From positions 38,626,001 to 38,690,000 of the forward strand of contig CM060731.1 in NCBI GenBank assembly GCA_030704615.1: DNA of 64,000 nucleotides, written 5' to 3'. Positions within the stretch are counted from its first letter, which is position 1. Each line of letters opens with the position of its first letter. A program made the translations under genes and the position numbers. The stretch is from Takakia lepidozioides (lineage: Eukaryota > Streptophyta > Takakiopsida > Takakiales > Takakiaceae). The notes beneath the pieces were generated by a model, which was not told the origin of the DNA, did no database searches, and was given only the letters and a program-made list of their open reading frames with translations. Of the stretch, positions 24,196 through 35,392 are shown piece after piece.

Positions 24196-25404
24196 CTCCC
24201 TTTTCGTAAGGCGCAGTTTCCTGATACAACTCACAAGAAAATTTGCCTACCTTGCAAGTCCTGGCGACCACCGCTTCCACCAAGCGACTGATGGTATCTT
24301 CCGACAGCTCCGTGGTCGCCCGAGTCATGTTCAATTGCCGGGGCTTCGTGCACTTCTTGGCCATGTGCCCGGGCTCCCCGCAATTGAAACACACTCCATC
24401 AAAGGTCGCCTTCTGTCCGCCATAAGCTCCACCGCTTTTCCTTTCGAAGCACCGGGTGCCGCCTTGACGTGTGAAGGACCTCCCTTCGATTTCCACGTGC
24501 CATTTTCGCCGCGTGGCCTATCCCACTTTTCCGGTCGGGAGGAGTCACCTTCCCGCCGGGTCTTCTTGTGGTTCAGCTCCGTACGGCCTTGTCTCTCACC
24601 CCTAGGGACATCCGAGAAACATTCAGCTCTCTCAATTGCCTCGTTCAAAGTCTTGGGTGGCTTCTCCTCCAACTTCCGCCTAGCCCATGGGGCCAGTCCC
24701 GCCACAAAGTTGAAGACCATTTCTGGTTCTGCCATGTCCGCGACTTCGAGCAACAGCACATTGAAAGCCTGGACATACCCCCGAATGTCATCTGTTTGCT
24801 TCAAATTCCTCATCTTGTCCCGGGCAAGCCAGGATGCGTTGAGGGGCACAACTGTCTCTTCATCAATTCCTTGAACTCACTCCAGTTCAAGGTTTCCGGG
24901 CTTGGGCCTCGGTCGTGAAGGCGTTTCTGCCACCATTGTTGAGCATTAGCCCCTCAAATAGGTGGGAGCCACTTCCACCCGATCCTCGTCACTCAACTTG
25001 GCCGCCCGGAAGTACTGCTCTAGCTCCAGGAGCCAGGTGTTGAGTGCCTTCCGGTTTCGAACGCCCTCGAAGGTGCCGGGTTCCTTAGGCTTCACCTTAA
25101 ACTTTGCCTTGGTGGAAGTGGCATTAGCCGCCTTCAACACGTCTTTCAACGTCCCGCCAAACTGCGCCAACAACCCTTCCCAAAAGGCTGCCGGCATGGG
25201 AGGCATCTCTTGGTTTGTCGGAGCTCTCAAAGATTCCTCGGGCTCCGACTCCTCGGATTCCTCCCGCTCCTGAGCGGCCTCGTTTTCGGAAACATTAATC
25301 GCTTCCTCAAACGGCCGCCTCGGTGACACGTCGCCCCCATCGGGCTCACCGGGATCATCATCTTTTGGGCCGTTCCGCTTTCGCTTCGGCTTGCCCGACC
25401 CCAT
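24196..25404 (-). pseudogene. gag of inverted chromovirus copy 4
   Basis: The ATG at 25404 is followed by a basic then acidic N-terminus that reads straight through the site that is TGA in copies 1-3. The first frame runs to about 24946 and includes the start of the gag core. The second (24849-24331) includes the rest of the core and the basic linker. The third (24496-24170) has the CCHC zinc knuckle. Only two or three shifts separate a complete nucleocapsid precursor, making this the reference copy for the family. Confidence 0.86.
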
Positions 25405-25445
25405 GATGAGGCCAATCCCAAGGACGATCGCGTACTGAACTCTAA

Positions 25446-25457
25446 GCTCTGATACCA
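25446..25457 (-). other. Inverted primer binding site of copy 4
   Basis: The complement of TGGTATCAGAGC lies two bases inside the inverted 5' LTR. Confidence 0.9.
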
Positions 25458-25459
25458 AG

Positions 25460-26181
25460 TGTCGCGCACCTCACTTCGGTAAGCTCCCCTTCAAGTCATA
25501 GTTACTCGCTTTGATGCGCGCGCCTGACTCCCAACCTGGCCGCCGGCCAACTTGGAGCTTCGGCTGCTCACCGGGACATAACGGTCCCCTTCGCTTCCCT
25601 CTAAACCCTCCACCTATTTGGGACTAGGAGAATTCCCTTTGGTAGATGGCAGTCCGGAACAGCTCCCCACTCTTTGGTCGCTTTCCGGCTCGCTCGCTTA
25701 CTCACTAGTTTTTGGTCACCAACGGGCTTGCACCGTTCTCGGGGTTACTACTCCCTATATATACTTCTGTAGCTGTCCGCGGGGGTTTCATAACCAGCCA
25801 TGCCATTTTATGGCGAACCACCACGAAAACCCTCGACTCCCGGTGGTGAGTCGCGGTGAGTCTTGGCCCACTCACCGCGGCCCCAATGGACCGTGATGAG
25901 TCCCAAGACTCCCCACGACTCCCACCTCGAGGTCTCCACCCCATGGTGAGTCCTATGCCACCCCCACTAAGTCCCACTAAGCTACCACCACCCCTTGTGG
26001 AGCCACCTCCACCGCAACCCGGTGTGCGGGGCTCCACCTAGTGAGCGCCTCCGCCTCCTTGAGTGCCTTGGGCACTCAAGGGTGCTTCAGCCCCCCATAC
26101 CTATCGCTGCCGCTGCCCCCACCACAGGGGCAGCCCCTCATGTGTCCCGACCCCCTGCCCTCAAGGCAAAGGGCCGCGACA
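25460..26181 (-). repeat. LTR6, 5' LTR of inverted chromovirus copy 4
   Basis: It is a 722-bp inverted LTR with intact ends and a minus-strand TATA box at 25756-25763. It forms a near-palindrome with LTR7, only 27 bp away. Confidence 0.9.
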
Positions 26182-26208
26182 CATCGACTCCCTGTTGGTA
26201 GGGGTATG
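26182..26208 (+). other. 27-bp stub of chromovirus 3' internal end (polypurine-tract side)
   Basis: This short block matches the last bases before LTR1 and LTR4, including the GTAGGGG purine run. It is all that is left of the internal region upstream of LTR7. Confidence 0.75.
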
Positions 26209-26928
26209 TGTCGCGGCCCTTTGCCTTGAGGGCAGGGGGGTCGGGACACAAGAGGGGCTGCCCCTGTGGTGGGGGCAGTAGCAACGATAGGTACGGGGGC
26301 TGAAGCACCCTTGAGTGCCCAAGGCACTCAAGGAGGCGGAGGCGCTCACTAGATGGAGCCCCGCACACCGGGTTGCGGTGGGGGTGGCTCCACAAGGGGT
26401 GGTGGTAGCTTAGCGGGACTTAGTGGGGGGGCATAGGACTCACCATGGGGTGGAGACCTCGAGGTGAGAGTCGTGGGGAGTCTTGGGACTCATCACGGTC
26501 CATTGGGGCCGCGGTGAGTGGGCCAAGATTCACCGCGACTCACCACCGGGAATCGAGGGTCTTCGTGGTGGTTCGCCATAAAATGGCATGGCTGGTTGTG
26601 AAACCCCCGCGGACAGCTACAGAAGTATATATAGGGAGTAGTAACCCCGAGAACGGTGCAAGCCCGTTGGTGACCAAAAACTAGTGAGTAAGCGAGCGAG
26701 CCGGAAAGCGACCAAAGAGTGGGGAGCTGTTCCGGACTGCCAACTACCAAAGGGAATTCCCGTTGGTTCCAAATCGTGGGTTCTTTGGGAGAACAAAGGG
26801 GACCGTTATGCCCCGGTGAGCAGCCGAAGCTCCAAGTTGGCCCGGCGGCCAGGTTGGGAGTCAGGCGCGCGCATCAAAGCGAGTAACTATGACTTGAGGG
26901 GGAGCTTACCGAAGTGAGGTGCGCGACA
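26209..26928 (+). repeat. LTR7 of chromovirus family (direct orientation)
   Basis: It is a complete 720-bp LTR with a TATA box at 26626-26633 and standard TGTCGCGG/GCGCGACA ends. No primer site follows. It directly abuts a truncated LTR. Confidence 0.9.
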
Positions 26929-27537
26929 CTCAAGGAGGCGGAGACGCTCACTAGGTGGAGCCCCGCACACCGGATTGCGGTGGGGGTGGTTCCACGAGGG
27001 GTGGTGTTAGCTTAGTGGGACTTAGTGGGGGTGGCATAAGACGCACCATGGGGGCGGAGACCTTGTGGTGGGAGTCGTGGGGAGTCTTGGGACTCATCAC
27101 GGTCCAATAGGACCGTGGTGGGTGGGCCAAGATTCACCGCGACTCATCACCGGGAATCGAGGGTTTTCGTGGTGGTTCGCCATAAAATGGCATGGTTGTT
27201 TGTGAAACCCCCGCGGACAGTCACAGAAGTATATATAGGGAGTAGTAACCCCGAGAACGGTGGAAGCCCGTTGGTGACCAAAAACTAGTGAATAAGCGTG
27301 CGAGCCGAAAAGCGACCAAGGTGTGGGGAGCTATTCCGGACTGCCATCGACCAAAGGGAATTTCCACTAGGCCCAAATTGGGAGAGGGTCTTGTGGAGGA
27401 GTAAAGGGGGACTGTTATGTCCTGGTGAACAACCGAAGCTCCGAGTTGGCCCGGCGGCCAGTTAGGGAGTTAGGCGCGCGCATCAAAGCGAGTAACTATG
27501 ACTTGAAGGGGAGCTTACCGAAGTGAGGTGCGCGACA
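26929..27537 (+). repeat. 5'-truncated, more diverged LTR (LTR8)
   Basis: It starts inside the LTR at the right arm of its hairpin and runs to the normal CGCGACA end. It has more substitutions than the array LTRs and shares variants with the LTR inside the PPR pseudogene at 61.9 kb, for example a GCATGGTTGTTTGTG block. It is followed by unrelated AT-rich DNA, so it marks the right edge of the array. Confidence 0.85.
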
Positions 27538-28310
27538 AGTATGACATCACTTGTAATTTCACAAAGTTCAATCACACATTACACCATGATATTATTAATA
27601 TCTCAATTAATTTTAATGCAAATATATATTAAATTTAGTCCGAATTTAAGCCAAAAGTCCAGAATTAATTAAAATAATGTTGTTATATGTGTTGCTTCCT
27701 CTGGTATTGCTGCTATCCTACTTTGATGATGGACGAACTGCACATTCTACTTTCAAACTTCCAATCACGTTCTAGCATCACGTTCTGGAGGTACGTGGGC
27801 CTATAACCGCGGAGGAACCTATTACCGTGGGAGCGCAAAGTTTTTTTTTCCAAATCCTAATTGCAATTTCAAAGTTTTTTCTTTTACATCTTCTTTAAGG
27901 AATATGTGTGATATCCGACATAATATCCAACTATGTAGAGAAGTTGTCAAAATTTGCTGAACTAATACTATCCTCGGACAATATGGTAATGTCGTCAATG
28001 TAGACCCTAGCCCTAGCATTAAAAAATGTGCTCCTCGAGTTGCGAAGACAAGCTATGGGAGAGGGCATGGAAGCAACCTCCCGAACGATTGCCTCCACGT
28101 AATGTGGGAGGTGATAAGACGGCGAAGGGCTCTTCAAAAGAGCATTGTGCACATAGGCAGGGCGGGTCCCATTGGAAGGGTAATGACTCCTGCAACACAA
28201 CATGATACTTGTGGAATCAGACATTGACGAGCAGCAAGCACACTGAACCAAACTGAACCATATTGAACCAAACTGCATCACCAGACCACGACAGACATTC
28301 CACATCCGCA
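27538..28310. other. AT-rich intergenic DNA, with a possible RT remnant
   Basis: No intact gene is seen. On the minus strand around 27970-28010 a frame reads VYIDDITILS within a 126-residue frame (28311-27931). This resembles the YIDD box of a Ty3/gypsy RT, but flanking RT motifs are not convincing. I treat it as a possible decayed retroelement piece only. Confidence 0.3.
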
Positions 28311-29215
28311 ATCAATGTACGTCAACGCATACCATTCTGTATGGCCCAATTTCTAGATACAAAGCATGACTGAGAGAATCATTGCTGCTCCGATCTCGTA
28401 CCACAATAACAAAACACATAGGCCCCTTAGAAATGGTGTGAGTCAACGCACACCATTCTACGTGACCCCATTTCTAGATGCAGAGCCTACATGAGAGCGA
28501 TTTTATTTTTTTATTTTTTTTTGGTTGGTTTGGAAAATGGTGTGCAGTCAGTAGCCAATGCTCAGGTAGAGGAGCAATGGACATGAGTGTCTCAAATGGC
28601 AGAATGGTCAGCGCTAAAAAAGGCGGCTTTGAACGCGGTCGGATACAGCCCTATGTGGATGGGGAGGCGGAGGAGGGTTCTGGAAGCGAGGAGCCAACAA
28701 CGGAGGAAGAATCCTCTGATGATAGTGGTGAGGAGGAGCAGTGGGGACAAAATTACAACCCCAGAGAATGGTCTTCAGGAAACTGAGGGTCCACATTTGG
28801 GGACAATTGTACCTATGGCATTTTGTGGACTCACATCTTTTATTCCAAATTTATTTTTTATTTTTTATTTTTTCCCAGTTGATTGGAAAGATGGCGTGCG
28901 TCAATGCACACCATATTTTCTTGACACACACCTTGATCAAATCTGCAAGAATGCTTCGTGCTCCATTGGCAGGTACAATGTAAGTTCCGCATCCGAGATA
29001 TGGTCAACTCACACCATTTTTAAGGGGCCCATTTCCAGATACAAAGCCTACATGATAATTTTTTTTTTAAATTTTTTTTCGGTTGGTTGGAAAAATGGTG
29101 GGCGTCAACGCACACCATTTTATTGATGCACATCTTGGTCGAATCTGCAAGAATGCTTCGTGCTTGACTGACAGGCACAATGTAAGTTCCGCATCCGGGA
29201 TGGGTGTACACAATC
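28311..29215 (+). repeat. Imperfect direct repeats (TCAACGCACACCAT family)
   Basis: A block around TCAACGCACACCAT, followed by a segment ending in GCCTACATGA, occurs near 28330, 28440 and 29010-29060. A longer unit at about 28878-29004 is repeated at about 29086-29210, sharing the block CTGCAAGAATGCTTCGTGC. T-rich runs separate the units. A 102-codon acidic frame at 28478-28786 crosses the repeat and shows no recognisable domain, so it is not called as a gene. Confidence 0.6.
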
Positions 29216-29863
29216 ATGACATCCACATCTGTTTTGCAGGAGAAGGCCTCCAACATTACAGTTTCAAAATTTCCCAAATTGCACATGTCTCGATTTTGTT
29301 ATCATATTGCCGACTAGTCTAGTAAAAAGAGGGAAGTTTGTTCCATGTAAGTATTTGTATTTATTGCGGTTCAGTGCTTCTTCTCTGCGTAATTGAAACA
29401 AGGGGTGGATGCAAATTCACCAGTACTCAAATTGTATATCTGAAATGCATATTTCCGTGAGCTATGCTTTAATATGAAGACATTTTTCTGGAGAGATATG
29501 TGTTCAAGTACATGAGGCCTGGTGCGGTATATGGATTGAGTTACAACAAAAAAAGTGACGCTACACAACCAAGTTCAGTGTTGGAACGATGCAATTATTT
29601 GGGAATAAGATAGTCACAACAATCTTTATGGGTGTAATGCACTCTTCTTCAATTCTTATTGTGTCGGTTTCATTGAAAAAGACAACAGAATTCGCCAATG
29701 TAGATTGAACATTTCCCACGGTTACAGGCCCCTTGGGTATAGATGTCCGATCTGCCGCCACATGCTATGTACGTGCATGCTGACGTGGCATGAGCGTTGG
29801 GTCACGTGGCCACGTCATGGCGCTTGAGCCACGTCAGCAAATTGTGAGCCTGGGTTCACACGC
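29216..29863. other. Intergenic, nothing recognised
   Basis: I see no conserved frame, RNA gene or repeat boundary here. Confidence 0.5.
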
Positions 29864-30415
29864 TCACGGCCCACGCTCATGCCGTAGCGTCGCTGCTTCT
29901 ATGAATGGTAGTGGAATGGGATCTTTCTTGGTGCAAGCGTTCAGCTTCTTGTAGTCGACACATACTCTCAGATTCCCATTCTTCTTTGGCACTATCACAA
30001 TAGGTGATAGCCATGTGGTGTGCTCTATTGGATATATGAATTTGGCCTCAACTAATTTCTTGATTTCTTCTCCTACTTTCTGAGCATAGTTAGGATTCAT
30101 TATATATCTTGCTTGTTTGATTGGAACAGAGCCTGGTTCCACTCCAATTTTATGTGACAAATCTCAAAGGTATCCCCTCCAAATCATCATAGCTCCATGC
30201 AAATACATCCTTGTATTTGATGAACAGACTCTTGGCTTCCTCAAAGAATTCTTCTTCCAGATCTGTTCCAATTTTAACCATCTGTGGTGCTTCTTTAGTA
30301 CGCACATTTATTTCCTTTATTTGCTCATTTTCCGTGATTGTCTATCCTGCTACTTCTTCAACATGTAGACTGAGGGTGGATGGTACCTCTAGTAATTTTA
30401 TTCATCTTTCTTCAT
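29864..30415 (-). pseudogene. Ty3/gypsy pol fragment (N-terminal RT), different lineage from the array
   Basis: Reading leftward from about 30300, the translation carries the protease-RT linker motif DVFAWSYDDLEGIP, then the 98-codon frame 30160-29864 with PIKQARY and LRVCVDYKKLN, the RT fingers. It stops before the YIDD palm. The motifs fit non-chromovirus (Tat/Athila-type) Ty3/gypsy elements rather than the 0-27 kb family. A frameshift lies near 30160 and no LTR is visible nearby, so it is a decayed fragment. Confidence 0.75.
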
Positions 30416-30483
30416 AAAAATGAGGGGGGTAGTTACTCTCTTCTTTTACTGGTACAACCGTTACTGCCCCACAACATATTCCC

Positions 30484-30850
30484 TGTAAGCAACTCAACCT
30501 GGATTTTGAAAAAACATTCGATAGGGTAGAGTGGTCTTTCCTTTTGGGAGCCCTGATGAAGATTGGGCTACCACAATCCTTTTGCCAATGGGTGAGAATT
30601 CTTCTAACTACTTCAACAAGCAGAGTTATTGTTAAATGGCCACCTCTGTAATTCTTTTCCTCTTCAGCGGTTAGTGAGCCAAGCGTGCCCCCTAGCCCCA
30701 TTCCTTTTTCTTATAGTGGCTAACTCGTTGGGATATATGCTGTAGCAGAACCACCAGATTACAGGCCTTCATATTACAAACTACATCACTCAATAACTTA
30801 CACACACATAATAGACTCCATGTTTATGGACGACACTTTCTTTATGCTGT
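30484..30850 (+). pseudogene. LINE (non-LTR) reverse transcriptase fragment
   Basis: The translation shows RT motif A as LDFEKTFDRVEW from about 30499, the VSQACPLAPFLF block near 30674-30710, and motif C as FMDDT at 30823-30837. These are characteristic of plant L1-type ORF2. At least two frameshifts are needed to link them, and the endonuclease and the 3' end are absent. It lies head to head with the gypsy fragment just upstream. Confidence 0.75.
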
Positions 30851-33349
30851 AAGCCATGCCTAAGAGCCTAGACATGACTGTGAATACTCGAAATACTTTC
30901 TGTTCAACATCTGGCTTCAAAGTCAACTTGAACAAAGACCCCAATATCTGGGTAGTCTTAGCATATTATACATGTTTTGATATTCATGTTTCGTTTCATG
31001 AGAGAGAATAGGGTTAACTAGGATATAAGTTCCGACATATTCTATGGCATATTCAATGGAAAACTCTTCGGGTATCTAGAGTATAAACCCTGTATTTTTT
31101 TTCAGTTTTTTCCTGAGAAAATATATCTCAAAATATAAAAGTAGTTTTACGGGTCAGAGTTTGCCATGCGAAATTATCCATGGGTGAGGACCTTAAATAT
31201 GACCTACAGTCGCACCGCCCACTCTCGCGCCTATAATGAAAAGGGTCTGGTACAACGTGAGGAAATCCACGCTTATAGGGTAGCATGTTTGTCAGGTATA
31301 GGGGTTACTTGTTTTTTATGTGTTGTAACTAGTGCTCATCTAAACCATTGGAAATAGTTTCGCAAGTTTATGAGTTTTGTAATTAGTGTTTCACTCTAAA
31401 ATATTCTTCGGGTATCGGAGAAATTTGTAGAATATGCTCACGTGCTACCCAACGTCGGCATGAGCATGCTTATGTGATACCTAACCTCGACCCGGACCCA
31501 CCTAATGGATCCAAAACTCGTTATACCCGCTACCCGGAGCAGTGAAGTAGGTCGGGTATGGGGTGAAGTTTAATAATTATATACATATATAGGCATACAT
31601 TAAGGATTTTTTAGGCTGATTCTGTCGTTTTAGAGGCACAAGAAGCAGAGTATGCAGTGCTGGCGCAATATGCTTTGGCGTAATCGTAGGCCTAATTCTG
31701 TACAGCCCATTACCACGTCGAGCCAATCTGAGGCTGCAGAGCTACTCATTATCCTCTTAAAATTATCACCAATTTGACTTTGTAAAAAGACCGTTAAGGC
31801 GGTCCCACCATTGAGATTATTTTAGTGTATTTGTTAAGCATGTTTTGTTTTGTCTTATTTGGACTTGTCTTTTTACTCACATTTTTCATCCAAGGTGGAT
31901 GAATAGGGACACCTTAAGTACTCATTCGTTGTGTAAACTTGGGAGCTAGTTCTTCCCACCTTTGGGAGCTGTTTCCGTGAAAAAAGACATTCCCAAAGGG
32001 TTCCATATTCCAAAAGAGATGCTAGTAAGATCTTTGGAATCCCCTTCAGATTTCCTATCCATAGGATTTTTATTTTTATTTTTATTTGTTATTGATTATT
32101 TTGCATTGTTTAATCTGTAAATTGAGAGCCATTGAGTGGTGAATTATCCGGCCCCCCTTAAAACCAACAATTGGGTTTTAAGGAGTGGTGGGTTGAACTC
32201 AACGACTTGGGAGTTAGATAGGTATTGGGAAGAGGTATTTATCAACTCGGATTAGGTGCTTTGTGAAGGCATTATAATTAATTTGCCCCGACTATCTCTG
32301 GGAGTTAGGCTTGTAGAAACTAGTAATAAAACAAAGACTTGGAAGACAATACAATTAAATGAAAACAACATAAAAATTAATCATGGGAACTTCCTACAAA
32401 TGCAATCTCGCCAGCGTTTTTTTTATGCGCGAAATTTCGCCACTTTTCGATCCAGAAATTGGCCTCACGAAATTTACAAAGGAATTATGGGTTAAAATAT
32501 GGCACTGTTTCGCATTATTGCCCTCCCTAATGCCATCATGTCACTACAATGAGGACGCCGCCTGTACAACTGTCGCACAGGGAAAGAGCCACATGCCATT
32601 TGGGTTCGTTAGATCCAGATGATCTTACCTATCGATTTCTAAGAACCCTACCACCCTGCCAGCGCAAGGAGCAAAGCCTTGGGTTCAAACTCTTCCCGCT
32701 TTCGCCAAGGGGTCGAGCTATGGAGGGAACTCTCATTTAGGTTTCGCTTACCCGCCTAGTATCCGTGTCATGCACATCTATGTAAGCAGACTTGCACTGC
32801 CTCTTGCACTAGCACATGAGGCTTTGAGCAGAGTTGTTGATCTTGCACAAGATTAGTCATATTTGTCAATGGATTGTATCCATGTGACAGAGTTGTGCTA
32901 GGCTTTGCAAGATGCAGTATCGTTGTTACTTAGAAAAATTACCTCCCTTGTCGCTTCCACAAACCAAACACTACATGAGTTGAGTTTGCATAAAACTCAT
33001 CAAACATTCTTGACAGTAGCCATGGGTTCGAGATCACATGCCACAGAGTCGCCAATTGATCTTCCTCATAGGCCAGCCAGGAGCCAATGTGGCTCAAGTT
33101 CTTAAATGAAAAAAAAAAATGTTGAATCTCGCCCTATGAGGTAGGGAGTTGGAGATAGGACTTAGAATTGATCATTTGTAATAGTTGTCCCCCACTAGTG
33201 GTCGAACCCTCTCTGCACTAGCCGTAACTAGGTGGGTGGTTCATTCGAGCCCAACCCACATCGCTACCCATCATGGTCCCGCATAATTAGTTTGTATGTC
33301 GTCACACTTGGCGCACACGTCAAGGGCTTGTCAACATGCGGTCCAATGT
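30851..33349. other. Intergenic, no gene supported
   Basis: This is 2.5 kb of AT-rich DNA. Open frames here are under 80 codons and show no family resemblance. A run near 32690 with GGGTTCAAACTC looks like a tRNA B-box, but no tRNA fold surrounds it. Confidence 0.5.
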
Positions 33350-33640
33350 ACATTAATATATTTTTAAAATATATGGGACCACCAGTACTGACGGTTTCAA
33401 TTTAATTTAAAATATTTTAAAGATATATGGGAACAACAATGGCGGCCCCAATTTAAATTGTTATATTTTAAAAAATATGTCGAGACCGCCAGTGTCCTAA
33501 TTCAATTTAGCTAAAATAAGAAGATATTGGACCGTCAACAATATCGGTCCTAATGGTATTTTAAATAATTTCAAAATATATGGTACTCAAATCAAATCAA
33601 ATATATGTAATATTTGTTTAGCCGATGTGGCATTTTTCTT
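33350..33640. repeat. Degenerate AT-rich repeats
   Basis: Three or four imperfect units of roughly 70 bp contain a TTTTAAAATATATGG-like core and a GACCGCCAGT-like core in changing orders. They are probably an old MITE or satellite remnant. Confidence 0.4.
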
Positions 33641-33823
33641 ATTTTTTTTTATGGCATGCGGCTATTTTTGTATTTTTTAAAAAAGCATATGTAGATTTTT
33701 TATTTTTTTTACCATTTTTCTTATTTTTATATAAAACTGACGTGACGCACTCCCGCGTCAGCGTTGGATTTTATGCGACCTAACGTCACATCATTGTGCA
33801 ACCCTGGTTAAGGTAGTTGTAAA

Positions 33824-34284
33824 TCAATATATGAATCGAGTGTTTGTTTGTTTTTTTTTGTTTTGTTTTGTAGCCAAACCACGGGGGGCCCAACGCTGGT
33901 GCTTGGTCCCGTTGGAAAGCCCTCGAGGAGGAGGGGTACATGGGCTTGGTCTCATCATTTTTGGACCCAGGGTGTGGGAGATATGGAATTCAAGTACTTT
34001 TGGTCGTTGGAAATTCGTGAAAAATAGCAAAGTGGGCTTTCCTGGGACAATGATTGGATATATGAAGCCTCGACAGGAGATATATCAATAATAGAGTAAA
34101 TTCATGGAAAAAAATAAATTGGTACTTCTGTTTGCTGGAAAATTTGCAAAAAACAGCAAAGTGGGCTTTCCAACGGTAACAAGCACCAGGGCTGGGCCCG
34201 CGGTTTGGGATGCGGTTTGGGAGATCTCATCGACGCTACAAAACAAAACAAAACAAACTTAAACTGGCTTGCTTCATATATTGA
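33824..34284. mobile_element. MITE-like element, family A
   Basis: It has inverted ends of at least 50 bp: TCAATATATGAA plus a TTTG-rich tract on the left, and the reverse complement (CTACAAAACAAAAC... to TTCATATATTGA) on the right. It is about 460 bp. It lies immediately beside a family B end. Confidence 0.6.
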
Positions 34285-35392
34285 CTAGGGTAGCATGTGC
34301 CGTTGGACCATGTCATGTGAAGAATCGAAATCTAAGACCAAGTGCAATTTCCTATGTCTCCAAGTACATCTCTTATGTTTAGGCCCATCTAAGCCCAAGT
34401 GGAATCTCCTATGTATCCAAGTGCTTCTCCCATGTAGAGGCCCAATGCGACCCTCCAGTGTCATTCCAACACTTCATTTTGTACACCAAAATTGTTCATA
34501 TCAATCTATGAAGCAAGACGTTTGTTTGTTTGTTTGTTTTTTTTTTTTTTTTTGGTAGCGTTGAGATGTCCCAAACCGCGGCCCCGGTGCTTGGTACCGT
34601 TGGAAAGCCCTCGACGAGGAGGGATGCACGGGCTTGGTTTCACGAGTTTTGGACCTGCGGTGTGGGAGATATAGAATTCCAAGTACTTTTGGTCGCTGGA
34701 AATTCACAAAAAATAGCAAAAATGGCAAAGTGGGCATTCTTGGGACAATGGTTGGAGCCTCGACGGGAGAGATATCAAGGGAAAGGTCTCCAGTTCAAAT
34801 CTGGTCGTAGGTTCTATAGAAAAAAAATGATTAGATATGGCTTGCTTTATATATTGATGCACTTGGACTTAGATGACATTGGACACTTGGGCCAACGGCA
34901 CATGCTACCCAATGATTGGAGCCTCGACAGGAGATATATCAATAATGATTGGATATATTACGACTCAATAGTTTATGGAAAAACTAATATGGGGCTTGAC
35001 ATGGGAGACGTACTTGAATATATAGGAGATTGCACTTGGACACTACTTGGGCCTCTACATGGGAGATGAACTTGGATACATGAATAGGCTTGGATGGGCC
35101 TCGACATAGGAGATGCATCGGGATACATATGAAATTGCACTTGGTCTTAGATTTCAATTCTTTACATATGGGCCAACCTAGAGGTTGCACTTGGGCATAG
35201 GAGACGCCTTGGGATACAGAGAAGATCTTACACTTGGGCTTAGATGACATTGGACACTTTGGGCCAACGGCGAATGCTACCCTAGAGGTTGCATTTGGGC
35301 CTCGACATAGGAAACGCACTTTAATACATAGGGGATTGCACTTGGACTTAGATGACACTGGACACGTGGGCCAACGGCACAGGCTACCCTAG
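34285..35392. mobile_element. TIR element, family B, carrying a nested family A element
   Basis: The left end is CTAGGGTAGCATGTGCCG and the right end is its near reverse complement ending CCCTAG. It contains a second family A element at 34501-34856 that interrupts the B sequence. The inner B sequence repeats a GACATTGGACACTTGGGCC-type block. Confidence 0.6.
34501..34856. mobile_element. MITE-like element, family A, nested in family B
   Basis: It starts TCAATCTATGAAGCAAG with a long T tract and ends CTTGCTTTATATATTGA, the inverted counterpart. Its interior is related to that of 33824-34284. Confidence 0.55.

Larger units (their letters stand above)
19231..26181 (-). mobile_element. Ty3/gypsy chromovirus copy 4, complete, inverted
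   Basis: This 6.95-kb minus-strand element has two LTRs (25460-26181 and 19231-19949), an inverted primer site at 25446-25457, gag-pol-chromodomain and the full 3' non-coding tail. It is the least damaged copy and lacks the gag stop found in copies 1-3. It mirrors copy 3 (11610-18548) across a 0.68-kb spacer. Confidence 0.92.

Noticed and set aside
28478-28786. Acidic 102-codon frame as a gene
   Set aside because: No domain, it overlaps direct repeats, and the Glu/Ser-rich composition alone is not evidence.
32680-32700. tRNA-like B-box GGGTTCAAACTC
   Set aside because: No A-box, acceptor stem or anticodon arm can be drawn around it.
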